A DNA stretch of 64,000 bases from Hygrocybe punicea (lineage: Eukaryota; Basidiomycota; Agaricomycetes; Agaricales; Hygrophoraceae), in the NCBI GenBank assembly GCA_963556145.1, contig OY744461.1:9248891-9312890 (forward strand). Reading direction: 5' to 3'. The notes beneath the pieces were generated by a model. It was not told where the DNA came from and did not search any database. It saw nothing but the letters and a program-made list of their open reading frames with translations. Of the stretch, positions 1-12,097 are shown in pieces (the stretch's first letter is position 1; each line of letters starts with the position of its first letter). Made by a program: the position numbers and the translations under genes.

Positions 1-1098
1 AAGACCGCCGTTTCGCTCGTGTTCGTTCGTTCCTCCATCTTTGGCACCTTCTCTTTCATGACGTGTTTGCTGTACCAACCGGGGTAATTAACGGTGGCAA
101 GATGCTCCAGCTTCCAATGGTTCTCGCAATATCGAAGTTCCGGTATGCGCTTGTACATTTCCGTGCGGAAAAAATTTCTTGCTGTTGCCGTACCTTTATG
201 GTGTCCATTAGTGGACTTCTGTGTTGATAAAATGATTTTACACAAACATACCTTTGCCCCACGTCACTGGGGCCATGTTTCTGTCATGAAGCTCAGCCCA
301 GAGCTCTCTCATCTGGAACGTCGTGTTTGAGATTCGGTATCCGTTCACAGTGAGTCCATTCTCGTCTTCGACAAACCCACAAGAGACATTTTCCCCTGTA
401 GCAATTCGAGATCTGCCCCGGGTACCGACCTTGTTGTTGACTGTCGTGACAGTCTGGCTTTTTGCTCCAATCCAGTCTTGCTTCCGCCAGAATCTGACTT
501 TAGGGTATTCTTGTTGATCTGGAGGGGTCAACAGCGACTCCGAGCTGAGTTCGGGGCTGCCGGATGAGCGAATCGTGTTTGTCATAGTTTTCATTGTCTC
601 TCTGTAGCAATGTGTTAGCATAACTATCCCGAGTAGGTATACAACATACCGCGAGAAATCCAATTGTGATTTCAAGCGCATGTGGTCATAAAAAAGATCT
701 CGGTAGGATGGATTGCGAAGTAGAGTGTCGTGATCAAGGTCCTCAATGATCATTTGTTGCAACGGATAATGTGAGCCAGGCTGGATTTGCTGTAAGAGTA
801 CCGTTTTTTTGTCGTTGATTGTATCAAATGGCAAATATATGCGTACCATTTGCGAAGTCATTCCAATATTACCTACACTCCATGGATCTGAAACCTGTCT
901 ATGCATTGTTTTATTGGTTGTAGCGACTTTGCGTGTGCTCATTTGATTGTATGTGGGAAGGTAGAGGTTTTGATTCGAAGGCGACAAGATGCTTGCTGGT
1001 AGTTCTGGGGAATCGTCAAGAAAGAGTGAGTTCTGCTCTGACGAGCCTGACTGAGAGAAAGATGGATAAACGTAGGGATTGTTGGTGCCATTTGGCAT
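1..1098 (-). CDS. Uncharacterised basidiomycete protein, 3' end beyond window
   Basis: Starts at ATG 1098 and runs off the left edge. Exon 1 is 1098-252. Its frame hits a stop just after position 252, but a GTATGT donor at 251 and an AG at 182, with a CTAAT branch site about 30 nt before it, remove a 70-nt intron and keep the frame open to base 1. The first 130 residues are Ser/Pro/Asn-rich. A short hydrophobic stretch (VVYLLGIVMLTHC) follows. The C-terminal part has a TWGK motif, then RTEMYKRIPELRYCENHWK and YPGWYS. That W/Y-rich block is one I associate with a widespread uncharacterised family of agaricomycete proteins often found near DNA transposons; no function is known to me. It is divergent from the plus-strand gene at 1183, about 85 bp away, and lies near a Tnp2 transposase, so it may be transposon cargo. 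The family call is from memory; the splice model is directly visible. Confidence 0.6.
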
Positions 1099-1203
1099 GG
1101 TCGTAGTACGAGACCAAGAGGTGTCACGCCTGTAACCGCTAAGTCAGTCACCGCTAACTTGGCCAGTCACCTAACCACCTCTATGGCATTACCTGCTGAC
1201 CGT

Positions 1204-1361
1204 TGGAGTGGTACCGAGGTACCACTCCGGGGGCTCACGCAGGACTCGAGGGAAAGGTCGACTGGATAGGAAGGATGGACTGACTACTACATCTGGAAGG
1301 CTACTGACTAGGTCAAACCGTGGGAACCTGATCACGTGACTGACCAGGCACAACTACTACA
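1204..1361 (-). repeat. TRIM1 3' LTR
   Basis: 158-bp LTR, the left copy. It pairs with 3040-3197. Contains an inner palindrome TGGTACCGAGGTACCA near its edge. The duplicated target CCGT lies immediately to its left. Confidence 0.8.
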
Positions 1362-2019
1362 AGTGCCCCTCCTCCTCATGGTGACGTCCTCGTCACCATA
1401 CCGCTACTAAAAGAAAACAAAAAGCAAAACAAAACTGACCAAGAAAAAAACTCTCCAGTCACGACTCCCAGTCCCTCACGATGCCCCGGGCCTTACACGT
1501 GAGGCGGGACCGTATCGTCCTCCAAGATCGTTGGGGGTGGTAGATGACCAAACTGTAACTCTGCTCTGCTCCTCCATCCTCGAATGCCTCTGGGACTCAC
1601 ATCGCAGGGTAGGATAAAAACGTTCAAAACCATAAGTTCTTGTAGCCCAGGGTGTGAGTTCTTGTGATCCGAAAATAGACTGGGTGGTTCGTGCGAAAGT
1701 AAATAGGTACGGTGCTGTCGAGCAGTGATGGTTCGTAGATAGGTCGAATATCCAATAAATGTCGAGGGCGGGGAAAGGGGATGGGACGGGACAAGGTACG
1801 GTGTAAACGGGGGAAAGGGAAAACATACGGGTGCATTGGGCCATGCGGTGGCATCGGGGATTCTCGATACGAGGGGACTAGCGATGGGGTGCTAAGTGGT
1901 CGCGGCGGTGACTCGTTTGGGCCCCTACGGGTCGGGGAAGTCGCCAGGGTCGAGAACGAGGTCGCGGGGAGCTGAACGAGGGCTCGAGGAGCCGGGTATG
2001 GTGCAAGAATCCGGCCGAG

Positions 2020-2740
2020 AGATGGTGACGTGGCGGAATGCGGTGGGGGTCTGGGAACGGTGGGCACGGTGGTATTGGATCGAGGTGGGGTGCTCCGGGA
2101 TGGTGAACGGTGGGCGGCGAGCTTTGTGAGTCGGTCTGGAGCTGGGTATGTTGGCAGAACGGGGCCGCGCGATGGTGACGTGGCGCCTGGCCCAGGTGTC
2201 TGGAAACGACGGCGGGGGCTCGTTTGGCGCAATGGAGGGGGACGGGGGGTCCTGGCCGGTGGAACGAGGGCACGGGAGGTCGAATGGGTCCGTGTGAGGC
2301 TGGGGTACACGAAAGAACGGGGGGGCGCGACGGATCCGTGGTGTGACCAAAAACGGCGGTGGGGGCTCGTTCGGGGCGTTAGCGAGACGCAGGGTGCTCT
2401 GGGGGGTGGGCCGCGAGTTTGGTGAGCTGGTCTGGGGCCGGTTGTGCTGGCAGAACGGGGCCGCGCGATGGTGACGTGGCGCGTGGCTCGGGTGTCCAAA
2501 ACGACGGTGGGGGTTCGTTTGGCACAATGGAGGGGAACGGGGGGTCCTGGCCGGTGGGACGAGTGTGCGGGGAGTCGAATGGGTCCGTGTAGGGGTGGGG
2601 GTGACGAGAAACGGGGGGTCTAACAATGGTGACGTGGCAGATCCATGGGGCGACCAAAAGGTGCGGGGCGGTTCGTTTGAGACGACGAGGCGCGACGGGG
2701 GGTTCTGGCAGATGAGCCAAGGGTGCGGGGAGTCGAACGC
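2020..2740. repeat. Degenerate tandem repeats inside TRIM1
   Basis: A unit of roughly 300 bp recurs: GGTGACGTGGCGC followed by a GGGGGCTCGTTTGG-like word, a CAATGGAGGGG word and GGTCGAATGGGTCCGTG. Two good copies start near 2170 and 2470, with weaker copies near 2020 and 2625. Similar words recur in TRIM3 (61600-61850). The repeats explain the many overlapping long open frames in this part. Confidence 0.6.
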
Positions 2741-3039
2741 GTGCATTTTGGGTCCGGGGTGCATGAAAAAAACGGGGTCCGCGCGGCGGCGATGCGATTT
2801 TCGTTGGGTTGTCCGAAACTCGCAGTAGCGGGCCATGTGGGATCCTGATGGGGAACGCGGGGCTCCGGAACGTCGAACGAAGTTGCGGGGGGTCGTGTGG
2901 ACATAGCTGGGTCTAGGGAAAGTGAAAATTTGGGGGGTGGTGAGGCCGGAAAAAGTTGTCTCGCGAGAAAAAATGTAAGAAGTGGGAAAACCATGAGAAA
3001 AAGAGAAGCGTGGGTCGAAGAACACTCTCATCACCACGT

Positions 3040-3197
3040 TGGAGTGGTACCGAGGTACCACTCCGGGGGCTCACGCAGGACTCGAGGGAAAGGTCGACTG
3101 GATAGGAAGGATGGACTGACTACTACATCTGGAAGGCTACTGACTAGGTCAAACCGTGGGAACCTGATCACGTGACTGACCAGGCACAACTACTACA
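3040..3197 (-). repeat. TRIM1 5' LTR
   Basis: 158-bp LTR matching 1204-1361. The primer-binding-like sequence lies immediately inside it (3023-3036, minus strand). The duplicated target CCGT follows at 3198-3201. Confidence 0.8.
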
Positions 3198-3828
3198 CCG
3201 TGTACTTCATCTTCATGTTGACAACCTCACACACGAATTCAAAAAATACACCCTAGAATTTGATGTGAAGTATCCAGGAACTATGGTCAGTCTGATCGCA
3301 CCTTTCCGCCGAAAGTGAATGACCTCTATCTAGACACTTGTTATTGCAATCCGTGCCGCTGAGGATGTCATTCCCAAGCGCAAAGATGTCGATATTCCGA
3401 AACATGAAGATGCTGATATCAAACTGTTTAATTGCAAACACGAAGATGATAACGATGACTCGGATGAAATCACACTCTCGACAACTAGTGTACACACTTT
3501 GGCTGAGCCAGCCATTGTCCTAGCACGCCGCGTTGTCCCAGGATCTCACAATATTCACCAACCTATCCATTCCTATCGCATTTCGTCAGCACTAGCCAGA
3601 GAGGAGAAGGAAAACCTTTTACCAGCCAAACGTCGGCAGGAGGTGGGCTCGGAGGATGGTTTTTTACAGGCCAAATGTAGGAGGATGTAGCTATCGTGTC
3701 ACTCGCTCTCTTTTGTTGTCATTTTGTACTCTTAACATTGTCATTTTGTACTCTTAACGTTGTTGTGGATTCGCTCGTACTCGGAAATGATAGAATTCAG
3801 TCACTCAAAAAGATACATTGTTCTAAGA

Positions 3829-6800
3829 TCAATCCAAGTCTTCTTCAATACCTCCCAGTGTCGCGACATCCAAGCCGAGTTTCTCAGCAGCAAAGAATCT
3901 GGTGTTATCATGAGGGAATGGAACCATCGCTACAGCAGAATGGATTTCTGTCACGGGTATCACTTGGAATCCATCGGCACCACAATATTGGCAGCACCAG
4001 AGTACATTGTAGGTATTTCGTAGCAGGTCCAAGTCGGGTGGGGAATAAGTTGAAACAAGTGCTAAAGTCTTGATTTCGTCACGAATGTCAACTTGGAAGA
4101 AGTATTGTACCTCTCCATAATGCAACATATCGTCTAGCGAGAACTAAGTCCATGGAAATGTCAGTAGAATAACATGGACGCATAAGAAGGACGTACCCGG
4201 ATGTTCCGTGACATACGCACATTCTCAAGAAGCTTCCGTTTCTCTTTCCAGGCAGACCGTACAATTTGTCCTGTGGGAAGTCGAAGGCGGGCCCATCGGA
4301 ATAGCCTGGGATTCCATCCCTCTACATCCTGTCCTGTTTGCTCATGCATATATGCACGAACAGCTGCAGCTGCGGGTCCCTGCAACGTTTTCATGTGCTC
4401 GTCTTTCGCACGTAGAAGTACATAGCCGTTGCCGAGATCTTCTGAGCTGCGGGGGTTCTTTTCTTTTTTTTGGAGTGCCGGTATCATGGCTTTGAGGGCG
4501 TTAACTTGAGCACGGCGAAGTCCGCGTTGGGCCAAGTTGGAGTATGGCTTTGACGGTTGCTTCATTTCTTCTGTAAGGTTTCCTATCGTCCTTTCCATCA
4601 TCCACTGCGTGTGGTAACAACCAGGTCCGAGCCGCGGTACTTGGGGTGCGAGATGGAGCAGTGCATGCACAGCAGGTCAGCAGAAGTGAATCCGTTCAGG
4701 TTTGCGTTGGTAATATAGTTCTTCGAATTCTTGCACAAATTGGATCATAAGTGCATGCGCCCATTGAAGTTCTTCACGTGTGATCATACGTTGATGAAGG
4801 ATTCGAAGACCAGACACGAGCTTGCAAAAGTTCTGGTAGTAGCGGTTAGGAAGTATGCCATAAAGTAAACCTGGCCCGAGAACGAAGATGTACATGAGAA
4901 ATTCCCAAGCTTTGTATCCGCTGGAAATTTTCTCAGAGGGGTTGCGGGGAGGGACGTCAAAGGATCCGGGCAAGTATGGTATTGATTCGGCAACGGTTGC
5001 TCCATGATGTGTCCATGTATCATCTTGTAAGACGGCCCAATCCCACATTAACTTGTCATCCGGTGCTTTGCAAGCTATAGTTCCGTGCCAAAGTGAGAGG
5101 AGGAGGTCAGTGATGTTGAATGCGATGAGGTGCATAAGGTCAGCGGGAAAACACAAGGGAGGGTTTATCATGCGGTATAATGGGAGTCCGCTGAAGATAC
5201 TTGGCTTGACAATGCCAGTCTCCTTGCGGCGTGCGATAAATTGAGCCATATTTGCAGAGGCGATGAGGTAGTTGACGTTGCGAAGGTATTCATCTGGCGG
5301 TCGCATGGGCATCTGATGGAAATTGTAGTCGTCGTGGTCGCTACCTTCAAGGATATAGTTACTGGGTTTGAGATGAGCTGGATAATATGTGTTATCACTT
5401 TCTAACCGACGTCCCTTGATGGGGCAATAGATCCTGCAGGAGTTGTAGCCCTGGTGGCCAGTCAGCCCACTCATGTGAGAGGCGCCAGGGCCATCAGCTG
5501 CACCAAACACAAAATACGGATGGGAGACGTGAACCGCCCCATCGTGTGCATCCCATACGCAGAAACCTTCTCGCTGGAGGGCAGAAAGATGGTGAAGGGT
5601 GGGGAAAAGAAATGAGTCGAAGTTTTTCGGTGCATTGGGACCTGGAATGAATCCTCCGGGTTTGACAACATCCGTTTTGTACCTGCCATCGGGAGCTAAG
5701 TCGAGTATGGCCCAAATGTGGATCCAACAGTCTGACGTCTTTTTCTCAAATATTTGTGCGCCATCAATCGAGAAGAGGAGCGTGGTGTCATGGTCACCAA
5801 TGCGGCCCTCACGGAAAGCATCGAGATATTCGGAACCGGAAAGAAAATCTTCGTAAGTATCAAGTTGTTGGGTAATGGGGTCTAGATGAGCTAAAATTTC
5901 GCGTGTGCGGGTTGCTCGATATCGCATAGCTTCTGCAGTTTCAGGACTGCGCCACAGAGCTTGCAGCTGGGGGCCAAGGGGAATTGTGAGGAAGGCTTTG
6001 ACAGGTTGGCGGATCTCGCCATTACTGGCCTCGTACTGGATAGGATCATACCGCAGCGTTCCACACATGGGACAATGGGTCAAGTCCGCCAGAGGGCCTG
6101 TGAAGCTTACACACGAATTCTTGCACATATCATGGAATAGTGGTACAACTCCAGTCAACTCGCGAATCTTGCGTTTGATGCGATTGAGGGAAAGGAAATC
6201 ACAATCGGGAAAACGTTCCGAAATGGCATCACCAACTTCGGTGTAAACGTCTTCAGACCCTTTCGTGGTAGCTAAAAATATTTTGATTGCAAGGGTGAGG
6301 TCGGGGTCGTCAACGTCAGGCGGGCCTTCAACAGGATTGCGCAGCCGATGAATGGTGTCAGGGTCAAGCCCACCATTATCAAGCGTAGCGGAACAAACTA
6401 AAGCAATGTACGCAAGCGTGAGATTGATGTTGTCAAGGGGGGCTTGGTTGAATTCGTGCTCTGGTGGGGGATCTGGCAGGTGACCTTCGGCTGGAACGCC
6501 ATCAGGATCTGCATCCGGAACGCCATCGGGTTCTGCATTCTGAATGGCGTCAAGATCCCAAAGACTTCCGGGATCAACCGCTCGGTCGAGAGGGTCATTC
6601 TACAGACACGGATTCAGCACTCAGAGAGGTTTATTTGCGAGCAACATACAGTATTGTCCTCATCGTCATCAGAAACATCCATGTCAACTTGCACTTGCTG
6701 CACTGGGAGAGGGTCGGCGTAGAGGTCTTCAATTTCATCGTAAGGTGCGGGGGTGTCATCGGGGGCCTCCCTGGCATCAAGAGTGCAATCCTGTTCATCA

Positions 6801-7009
6801 TCGGAGACTACTTGGTCGTGATCAACTGGGTCAGGAGCTAGGTGGACAGGTCCTGGGTCAAGATTGTGCTGGCGAAGGTAATTATCGAGGGCAGTGCGAA
6901 TCGCGGTGCGGCGGTACTGTGCGTGTGCATAAAACGTCCTTCGGGAGACTTTTTGGAGTTCTACACAGTATCGTGCACAATTGCAGAAGTATTCCCGTTC
7001 GTGAGACAT
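3829..7009 (-). pseudogene. tnp2: Tnp2/CACTA-type DNA transposase with one internal TGA
   Basis: Three exons: 7009-6650, 6599-4197 and 4143-3829, with a 50-nt intron (GTATGT...TAG) and a 53-nt intron (GTACGT...TAG), both keeping the frame. The N terminus has a C-x-C...C cluster (FCNCARYC) followed by SRRTFYAHAQYRR, usual for basidiomycete Tnp2. An acidic linker follows. The core has a CPMCGTLRYD zinc-like pair, LLFSIDGAQIF (a conserved acidic position of the transposase core), the VKPGGFIPGPNAPKN and YNSCRIYC blocks, and ADLMHLIAFN. The C-terminal exon has the VVAMVP-like block (SAVAMVPFP). This family cuts and pastes CACTA/EnSpm-related elements; the Plavaka-like relatives are an alternative label. 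The frame is broken only by TGA at 4679-4677, where homologues I recall carry Arg after HFC; CGA to TGA is the simplest origin. About 1025 codons otherwise, near full length. I could not find its terminal inverted repeats. Confidence 0.8.
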
Positions 7010-7929
7010 TGAGGTTGAAAATAACTTGGAAAGAAAGTATGATAGAATGATGATGGTGGGGAGAAAGTACTTTGAAAAAGGAAACTTAGAGCAAGACTTA
7101 GAGGCAAGCGGAAGCGGATTCCCTTCGTTGGCATTTTCGATTGTTTACAAATGGATATAAAAGGAATTATATTATGTAAAAATATCTCAAAATATGGACT
7201 TTTCACTGGGGATCAACAACGGCATAACAATGTCGAATGGGCCATCGGGACCGCTGTGAGAGTGAGAATGACCCCAAAAAACACGACTCCAGTGGTTACA
7301 AGAGCCGGCATCATCGTTGTAGTCACGCAGAACCCAGCTAGAAGTCTAGAGACTTGTCAATCCCCATTGTCGTCCCCTGCAGCGCCATGACTTACTACGG
7401 GGGTTGCTATAGCCACTAGCTATTAATGGTCCACAGAAGTTTCTGCCGCCCGCCGTGCCAGGCTGCGGCCCGACGTTGATGCATCACCCAACTGTTATTT
7501 ATACATTCCAGCTCTCTAAATTCGTTGCCTCGAGTCCATCTGTCCGCCAGTCTGCCCTGGGAGGTCAATTCATCAGCCCTGCAGGGCAGCATGTCGCTGC
7601 GAAGCTTGGCAGACATCATGACAATATATTTACTGGTTTGGTAGCCCCCAGGCGGCCAGGCCACAGTGTCACTCGCAGTTGTCAAGTCAACGACAGTTCT
7701 CATGGCTGCGGTCCTTGACGATGCACCACCACGTACATCGACACTATGCTCGTCGGAGATAGTACAAGATAAGTCTCAGCTGGCCATGATGCGCCTCAAA
7801 AAATTGCTGGCACACGGCAACCGGGCGGCGAAGGCAATGGAATGGATACAATATACCACACGATAACACTATTCGGGTTGACTTCAATAGTTCCAGGCGA
7901 TGCCTCAACGTTTTTCTGCCCTTCCGCTC
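7010..7929. other. No gene seen: upstream region of the transposase and spacer
   Basis: Begins with the 5' flank of the transposase. From about 7400 it carries GC-richer sequence resembling promoter and decayed flank of the membrane-protein gene family that follows. Open frames here are short and lack splice support. Confidence 0.4.
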
Positions 7930-8190
7930 TGCTATGGGTGTCGGCGTTCATGCTGACCTTACTCGGCAGGTTTTTGTTAATTTGTGTTGGGCTGAGGACG
8001 TGATTGTGTATATATCAATGACACAAATAACAAGTTTGACCACCGAACCACCAAGTTGGACATAGACATATTTGGTGAGGTGGGGACGGGACGCCCTGAG
8101 TACTCGACGCTCTGCGGTGGTCGCAGATGGACACTTCTAATAGATTGTGTATCCCTGGCATTCACAGGTTAGAAATTAGTTCAAATTACA
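7930..8190 (+). pseudogene. Decayed 5' copy of the membrane-protein gene at 9035
   Basis: This stretch aligns by eye with 9030-9330. It has the same CTCTGCTATGG start context, a GTTAATTTGTGTTTGG-like signal-peptide end, ACCGAACCACCA, the GTGGGGACG...CGACGCTCTG block and TCCCTGGCATT-ACAGGTTAG. Small insertions and deletions destroy the frame. Nothing downstream (8200-9000) resembles the rest of the gene, so only the first two exons were copied or survive. A tandem duplication followed by decay explains it. Confidence 0.6.
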
Positions 8191-9034
8191 CTTTTTTCAC
8201 TGCACTCACATCGCTCCCCGCCACACCAAAGCTATGTTGTGGCGAATATAAGTAGGCCACCCGATTCGAGTGCAATACCACCATCCGTCCAGTATTAATT
8301 CGCCCATTAAGCTGCCATTGTCCTGCCGTGTTTTATCAATCAGCTGTTGTGATAGTTATTAGTCACCAAGTCTGTGCAGAACGCTTTCGCGGCCTATCAT
8401 GCTAGTGGGGTTGTCCTGCGATGTCGGTCACGGTTCTCAAGTCAACGATCCGTGTGCCTGGGATCCTTCCTATACGTGTGAACATGGCTAGTGTTGACGT
8501 TAGACTCGATTGAGATAAGAGGAGCTAAGAGGAAGGTAAGCTTCAAGGTTTCACGACAGATTTTCGACCGTTCCCACGAATTTGTTGGTGATCGATGATC
8601 ATTTGGATGCCGGTCACAGACAAACAAACCTATTCTCCACCAATTTGTAGCTTCGCGGGTCACTCCTTGAGTATCTCCCTTGAAGAATTAGACAAATCAA
8701 ACCGCTCTGACGTCGTTCTGCCAGGCATTTTCTGTGCGGCATTACAAGAGCATCGTAATCTACATCCTTATGCTAATGCACAATCAGGTCATCGGTCGGG
8801 AAATGATAGTTTAATGTTGCCGAAGTTTAAGCTACGCCGTAGTAGCAAGGACACGCTCCGACTTCGGATCCATTATCTTGAAAGGTGATTCCGGATCATT
8901 TTGTCAGCCTGTGGTGCAAGGGTTCGGGATCGCCAAATGGGTACGTTCCGTTTCTCTGGGTCTAGCAAGGTCTTAACAGTTTCCAGGCGACATATCGACG
9001 TTTTACCTTCCACAATTCCACCTGCTGCTCTGCT
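8191..9034. other. No gene seen: spacer between the duplicate and the intact gene
   Basis: Mixed-composition sequence without a convincing coding frame or repeat; likely holds the promoter of the gene at 9035. Confidence 0.4.
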
Positions 9035-10476
9035 ATGGCGGCCTCATCTGTCTGCCAGTTCACCTTGCTCGCCATAATTTTGGTGAATTTGTGTTTGGCC
9101 CAGGACGTGACCGTGTATCTCAATGATACAAGTTTGGTAACCGAACCACCAGATTGGTGAGCACGTACGCTCATATTGTGGACAACGCAATGTTAATAAA
9201 AATATTTGTTAAGGTGGGGACGCCCTCAATATCCGACGCTCTGTGGTGGTAGCAGGTGGACAGAACGACTGGGTCAGAATATATCCCTGGCATTTACAGG
9301 TTAGATCAACCTGGATACCTTAAACCTTTTTATTGAGCTCATGTTGCCTTTCCTTTCACTTTCATTACGTTCTAGGCACTGCTGTCACCGTTAACTTCAT
9401 ACTGGAATATGCGGGAGCCATAGCGCAGGTGACCCTTGATGGGACAAATGTTACTCAGGTCAATACATTCGTTTTGGGACAGCCTGACGCGGCCTGCGCT
9501 CCACATGCATGGCGTTCGGGCAACCTTTCCGATGGACTACATACCATTACAATTACCCAGCTCGGTTCAGGTAACCCTGCTAATCCCTCGTTCGTTTATG
9601 TGTGGTTGAGCAGCTTTGTGTACGTGTTGAATAACCCTACCCTAGACCAGCTTGACACAACTTGTTCTCAGTTACACGAAGTCCCTGGAATCAACCAGCA
9701 GCGCAAATCCAGCCGGTACTGGTTCAAGTACCCACACAACCGTGCCAGCGGCACCCAAAAAATCGGCCAAAGCCGGTGCCATTATCGGAGCCGTTGTGGG
9801 AATTGTCGTGGTGTTCCTGCTTGTCACAAGCATTATAATATACCTTCGGTATCGGCAGAGGCAGCGCTTACTTCGATCCTTACCTCTACTGATTGACAAA
9901 TTCCACGGGCCTGAAAACCCTGGATTCACGTCCACCGCCACAACAATGCCAGGAACTGCCAAGTCCAGCAGTCTTGCACGCCGAAACGCGGCTTCCCAAC
10001 AACTCTCCCATGCAGACCTCACGTCAATGACGTCTGCCCAAACCCAACCTTCGACGGTGTCCGACATGAATCCGAACGGGTCATTGACCTCTTCGTCAGC
10101 GACGCAAGGGGGCAGCACCATTGGGAGCTCAAAGGCATAGTTGCATATCCCTCCACTTCCGCTTTAACACACTAATGCACGCCCGCATCAGGCTCCTACT
10201 CTCAGGCTCTTTGATCCTGGATCTCCTCCTTCTGCATCCCCACAGACTTCGCCAACTAACAGTCCTATTAACCCACGGCTCACGCCGTCTCAGTTGGAAT
10301 TCCTGCATCATCTGTCGAGGCAGAATGTACCAGGACCGGCTCTGGCTACGGTAATTGACAGCATGGCCGGCAGGACCCCATTTTCGGCAGGTGAGGCTGA
10401 GCTTGGGGCAAGTGGAACAGAGGGGCAGGTATCCCGTTTTGGTGTGGAGGATGCCCCGCCTGGATATTATTCCTGA
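9035..10476 (+). CDS. Signal-peptide, single-pass membrane protein with extracellular beta-rich domain
   Basis: Five-exon model: 9035-9156, 9214-9299, 9376-9619, 9672-10134, 10192-10476, about 399 residues. Residues 1-25 form a signal peptide (hydrophobic core LLAIILVNLCLA). An ectodomain with several N-x-T/S sites follows (NISL, NVTQ, NLSD) and ends in a Ser/Thr-rich stalk. One membrane helix follows (AGAIIGAVVGIVVVFLLV), then a YRQRQR stop-transfer sequence and a Ser/Thr/Pro-rich cytoplasmic tail ending PPGYYS. This is the layout of a large agaricomycete family of wall- or surface-associated membrane proteins with no proven function; my label rests on layout only. Introns 1-3 are GT-AG. The fourth (10135-10191) would be GC-AG with a CACTAATG branch site; without it the protein stops at 10140 after a shorter tail. 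The tail frame beyond looks genuine, so I prefer the longer form. Confidence 0.65.
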
Positions 10477-11338
10477 AAGTTTGAACTCTATTTGTATACA
10501 GGTTGTGATTGTTCTTATCCGTTATGTAAATTCTATGGCTCAGTGTCCTATTACACTCATTGTTATTACAGCTGTTTGCATATCAATGTGGAAATATCTT
10601 TCTGTAAATTTCTAGGCAATGATGGATTGATGTTGTCAAGACCGCCCTCAATAGTGATGTGCACGGCCCGGCTTGGCCCAGAAGCCCCGGCTTTGGCCCA
10701 GCCCAAGAGGGCTCCGGCTTTCTGGAAGCTCAAGCCAAGCCGTGGCTGATAGCTCCGGCGTGGCCCTGGCTTGGCCCAGGCCACGGCTTGCATATGGTCC
10801 TACCAAAGGTCTGCAAGCTCCACTCACTCACCATCCCTCGTGAACACTGTATGTCCGTCAATTGACATGACGGCGTGTATTCATGAGGCAAAATGGAGAG
10901 GTGGCGATGCTTGTGGCTTTGCATGCCCACCCAAGATGAAAAACCGCATCTTCGACGTCGACAAAGGACTGTACAGTTCACCAGCAACTGGTGCGGCAGC
11001 AGCAGCAGTGGTGGTGGCAGCAGTGGTGGCAGTGGTGGTGATGGTAGAAGATATTGTAGAGCAAGACCACCTGACTGGAGGTGATGGTACATCTTTTCCA
11101 TCTTGTCTGCCTTGTCTCCCACTATTGTGTTGGTATTGGTATTGGCGTTGGCATCACCTGATGTGGTTGCCATTCTGCTGGTTGTTCGCCATTCTGGTTC
11201 TCAAACGAGATGGCACGTCACAGGGAAAGTACCTGCAGGTCACCCAGGGTTTCAACCTCGAATTCACCTCGCATGGATTGCACCAACGTCAATTGACATT
11301 GCGGTTGTTCACATGCGAGGTGTTTGGCTTCTCCAATG

Positions 11339-12097
11339 TAGTGATGGACAGGTTCGGTTTGGTCCGGTTCAGGCCAAAAAAATCCGAACCTTGAACCGAA
11401 CCTAAGGTTCAGTTCAGTCAATATGCTGAACCTTGAACTGAACCTTAGGTTCAGGTTCAAACAGGTTCAGTTCAGGTTCACCCTGATCTGAACCCCGAAC
11501 CAAACCTGTAAGTGTATCATAGGGCTAGATTACATTTTTATTCAGTATAAAGGCCTTTATTTATGCATTGTAGTTATATAGCATGAACAAAGGTTCCTTT
11601 AGCAGCAAATTGTCTGTATTACTGTACATTTGTATCACTTAAAGCTAAAATGATAAAGAAATTAAGCTTATCAGCTTCAGTATTGCAGCTGTAGTACTTA
11701 AAAATAATGATAATATAATACATCACACATACTTGAGGCTTACCTTGGCATAATCCTCAGATATTTTACAACTTATACCAACTTATCCCTGACAAATCCA
11801 GGGCTCAAACCCCCTGAAGGAGAGTGGCAGGATGTAACAGGAAGTTGTCAGCTCCAACAAGAGAAAATTGATCATGTTTCTTCCAAAAATTAGGCAAAAT
11901 TATATCACATTTGTTGAAGTTCTGGTTCTGGTTCAAACTGGTTCGAACCAGGTTCACAGAATTTCCCCTCTACATGAACCTTGAACTGAACCTCAGGTTC
12001 AGTTCAGGCTTCAGCTTGAACCTGAACCCTATTTCAGGTTCAGTTCAGTTCGGTTCAGGTCCGAACCTTGGTTCAGAACCAAACCTATCCATCACTA
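11339..12097. mobile_element. hAT-like element B nested in A
   Basis: 759 bp with ends TAGTGATGGACAGGTTCGG and CCAAACCTATCCATCACTA and a perfect 8-bp duplication CTCCAATG (11331-11338, 12098-12105). Both ends are filled with GGTTCAG/TGAACC words. The AT-rich middle (11510-11930) has no coding frame. MITE-sized, presumably mobilised in trans. Confidence 0.85.

Larger units (their letters stand above)
1204..3197 (-). mobile_element. TRIM1: short non-autonomous LTR retrotransposon
   Basis: Two near-identical 158-bp direct repeats (1204-1361 and 3040-3197), TG...CA ended, bracket about 1.7 kb and are flanked by the 4-bp duplication CCGT (1200-1203 and 3198-3201). Orientation is minus. Next to the right-hand LTR, with a 3-nt spacer, the minus strand reads TGGTGATGAGAGTG, a primer-binding-site-like sequence (complement of a CCA-ended tRNA 3' end). 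Next to the left-hand LTR is a purine tract, GAGGAGGAGGGGCAC. No gag, protease, RT or integrase motif is visible. The interior is GC-rich and encodes only Pro/Arg/Ser-rich open frames (longest 1925-3061, 378 codons) that look like by-products of composition. Two related elements lie at 13920-16271 and 60056-62092, and a solo LTR at 43377-43534. Confidence 0.8.
1183..3690 (+). pseudogene. Plus-strand gene split by the TRIM1 insertion
   Basis: Coding sequence on the two sides of TRIM1 (1204-3197) is in the same frame once the element and one CCGT copy are ignored. It runs from around ATG 1183 (the frame is open further upstream, so the true start is uncertain) into 3202. It continues to a GTCAGT donor near 3280, an AG acceptor at about 3334, and a last exon ending at the stop at 3690. 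The first exon reads as a helical segment (HRVLHLHVDNLTHEFKK). The last exon is acidic then basic, ending near Lys/Arg clusters (PAKRRQE, AKCRRM), suggestive of a nuclear protein. It converges on the Tnp2 gene (3829-7009). I do not recognise a named domain. Insertion of about 2 kb between codons presumably inactivates it. Confidence 0.5.

Noticed and set aside
1624..3061. Several long Pro/Arg-rich frames in TRIM1
   Set aside because: GC-rich tandem repeats keep several frames open at once; no domain and no conservation with TRIM2 protein.
11941..12085. tRNA-like GGTTCGAACC words
   Set aside because: They belong to the GGTTCAG subterminal array of hAT-B and have no cloverleaf around them.
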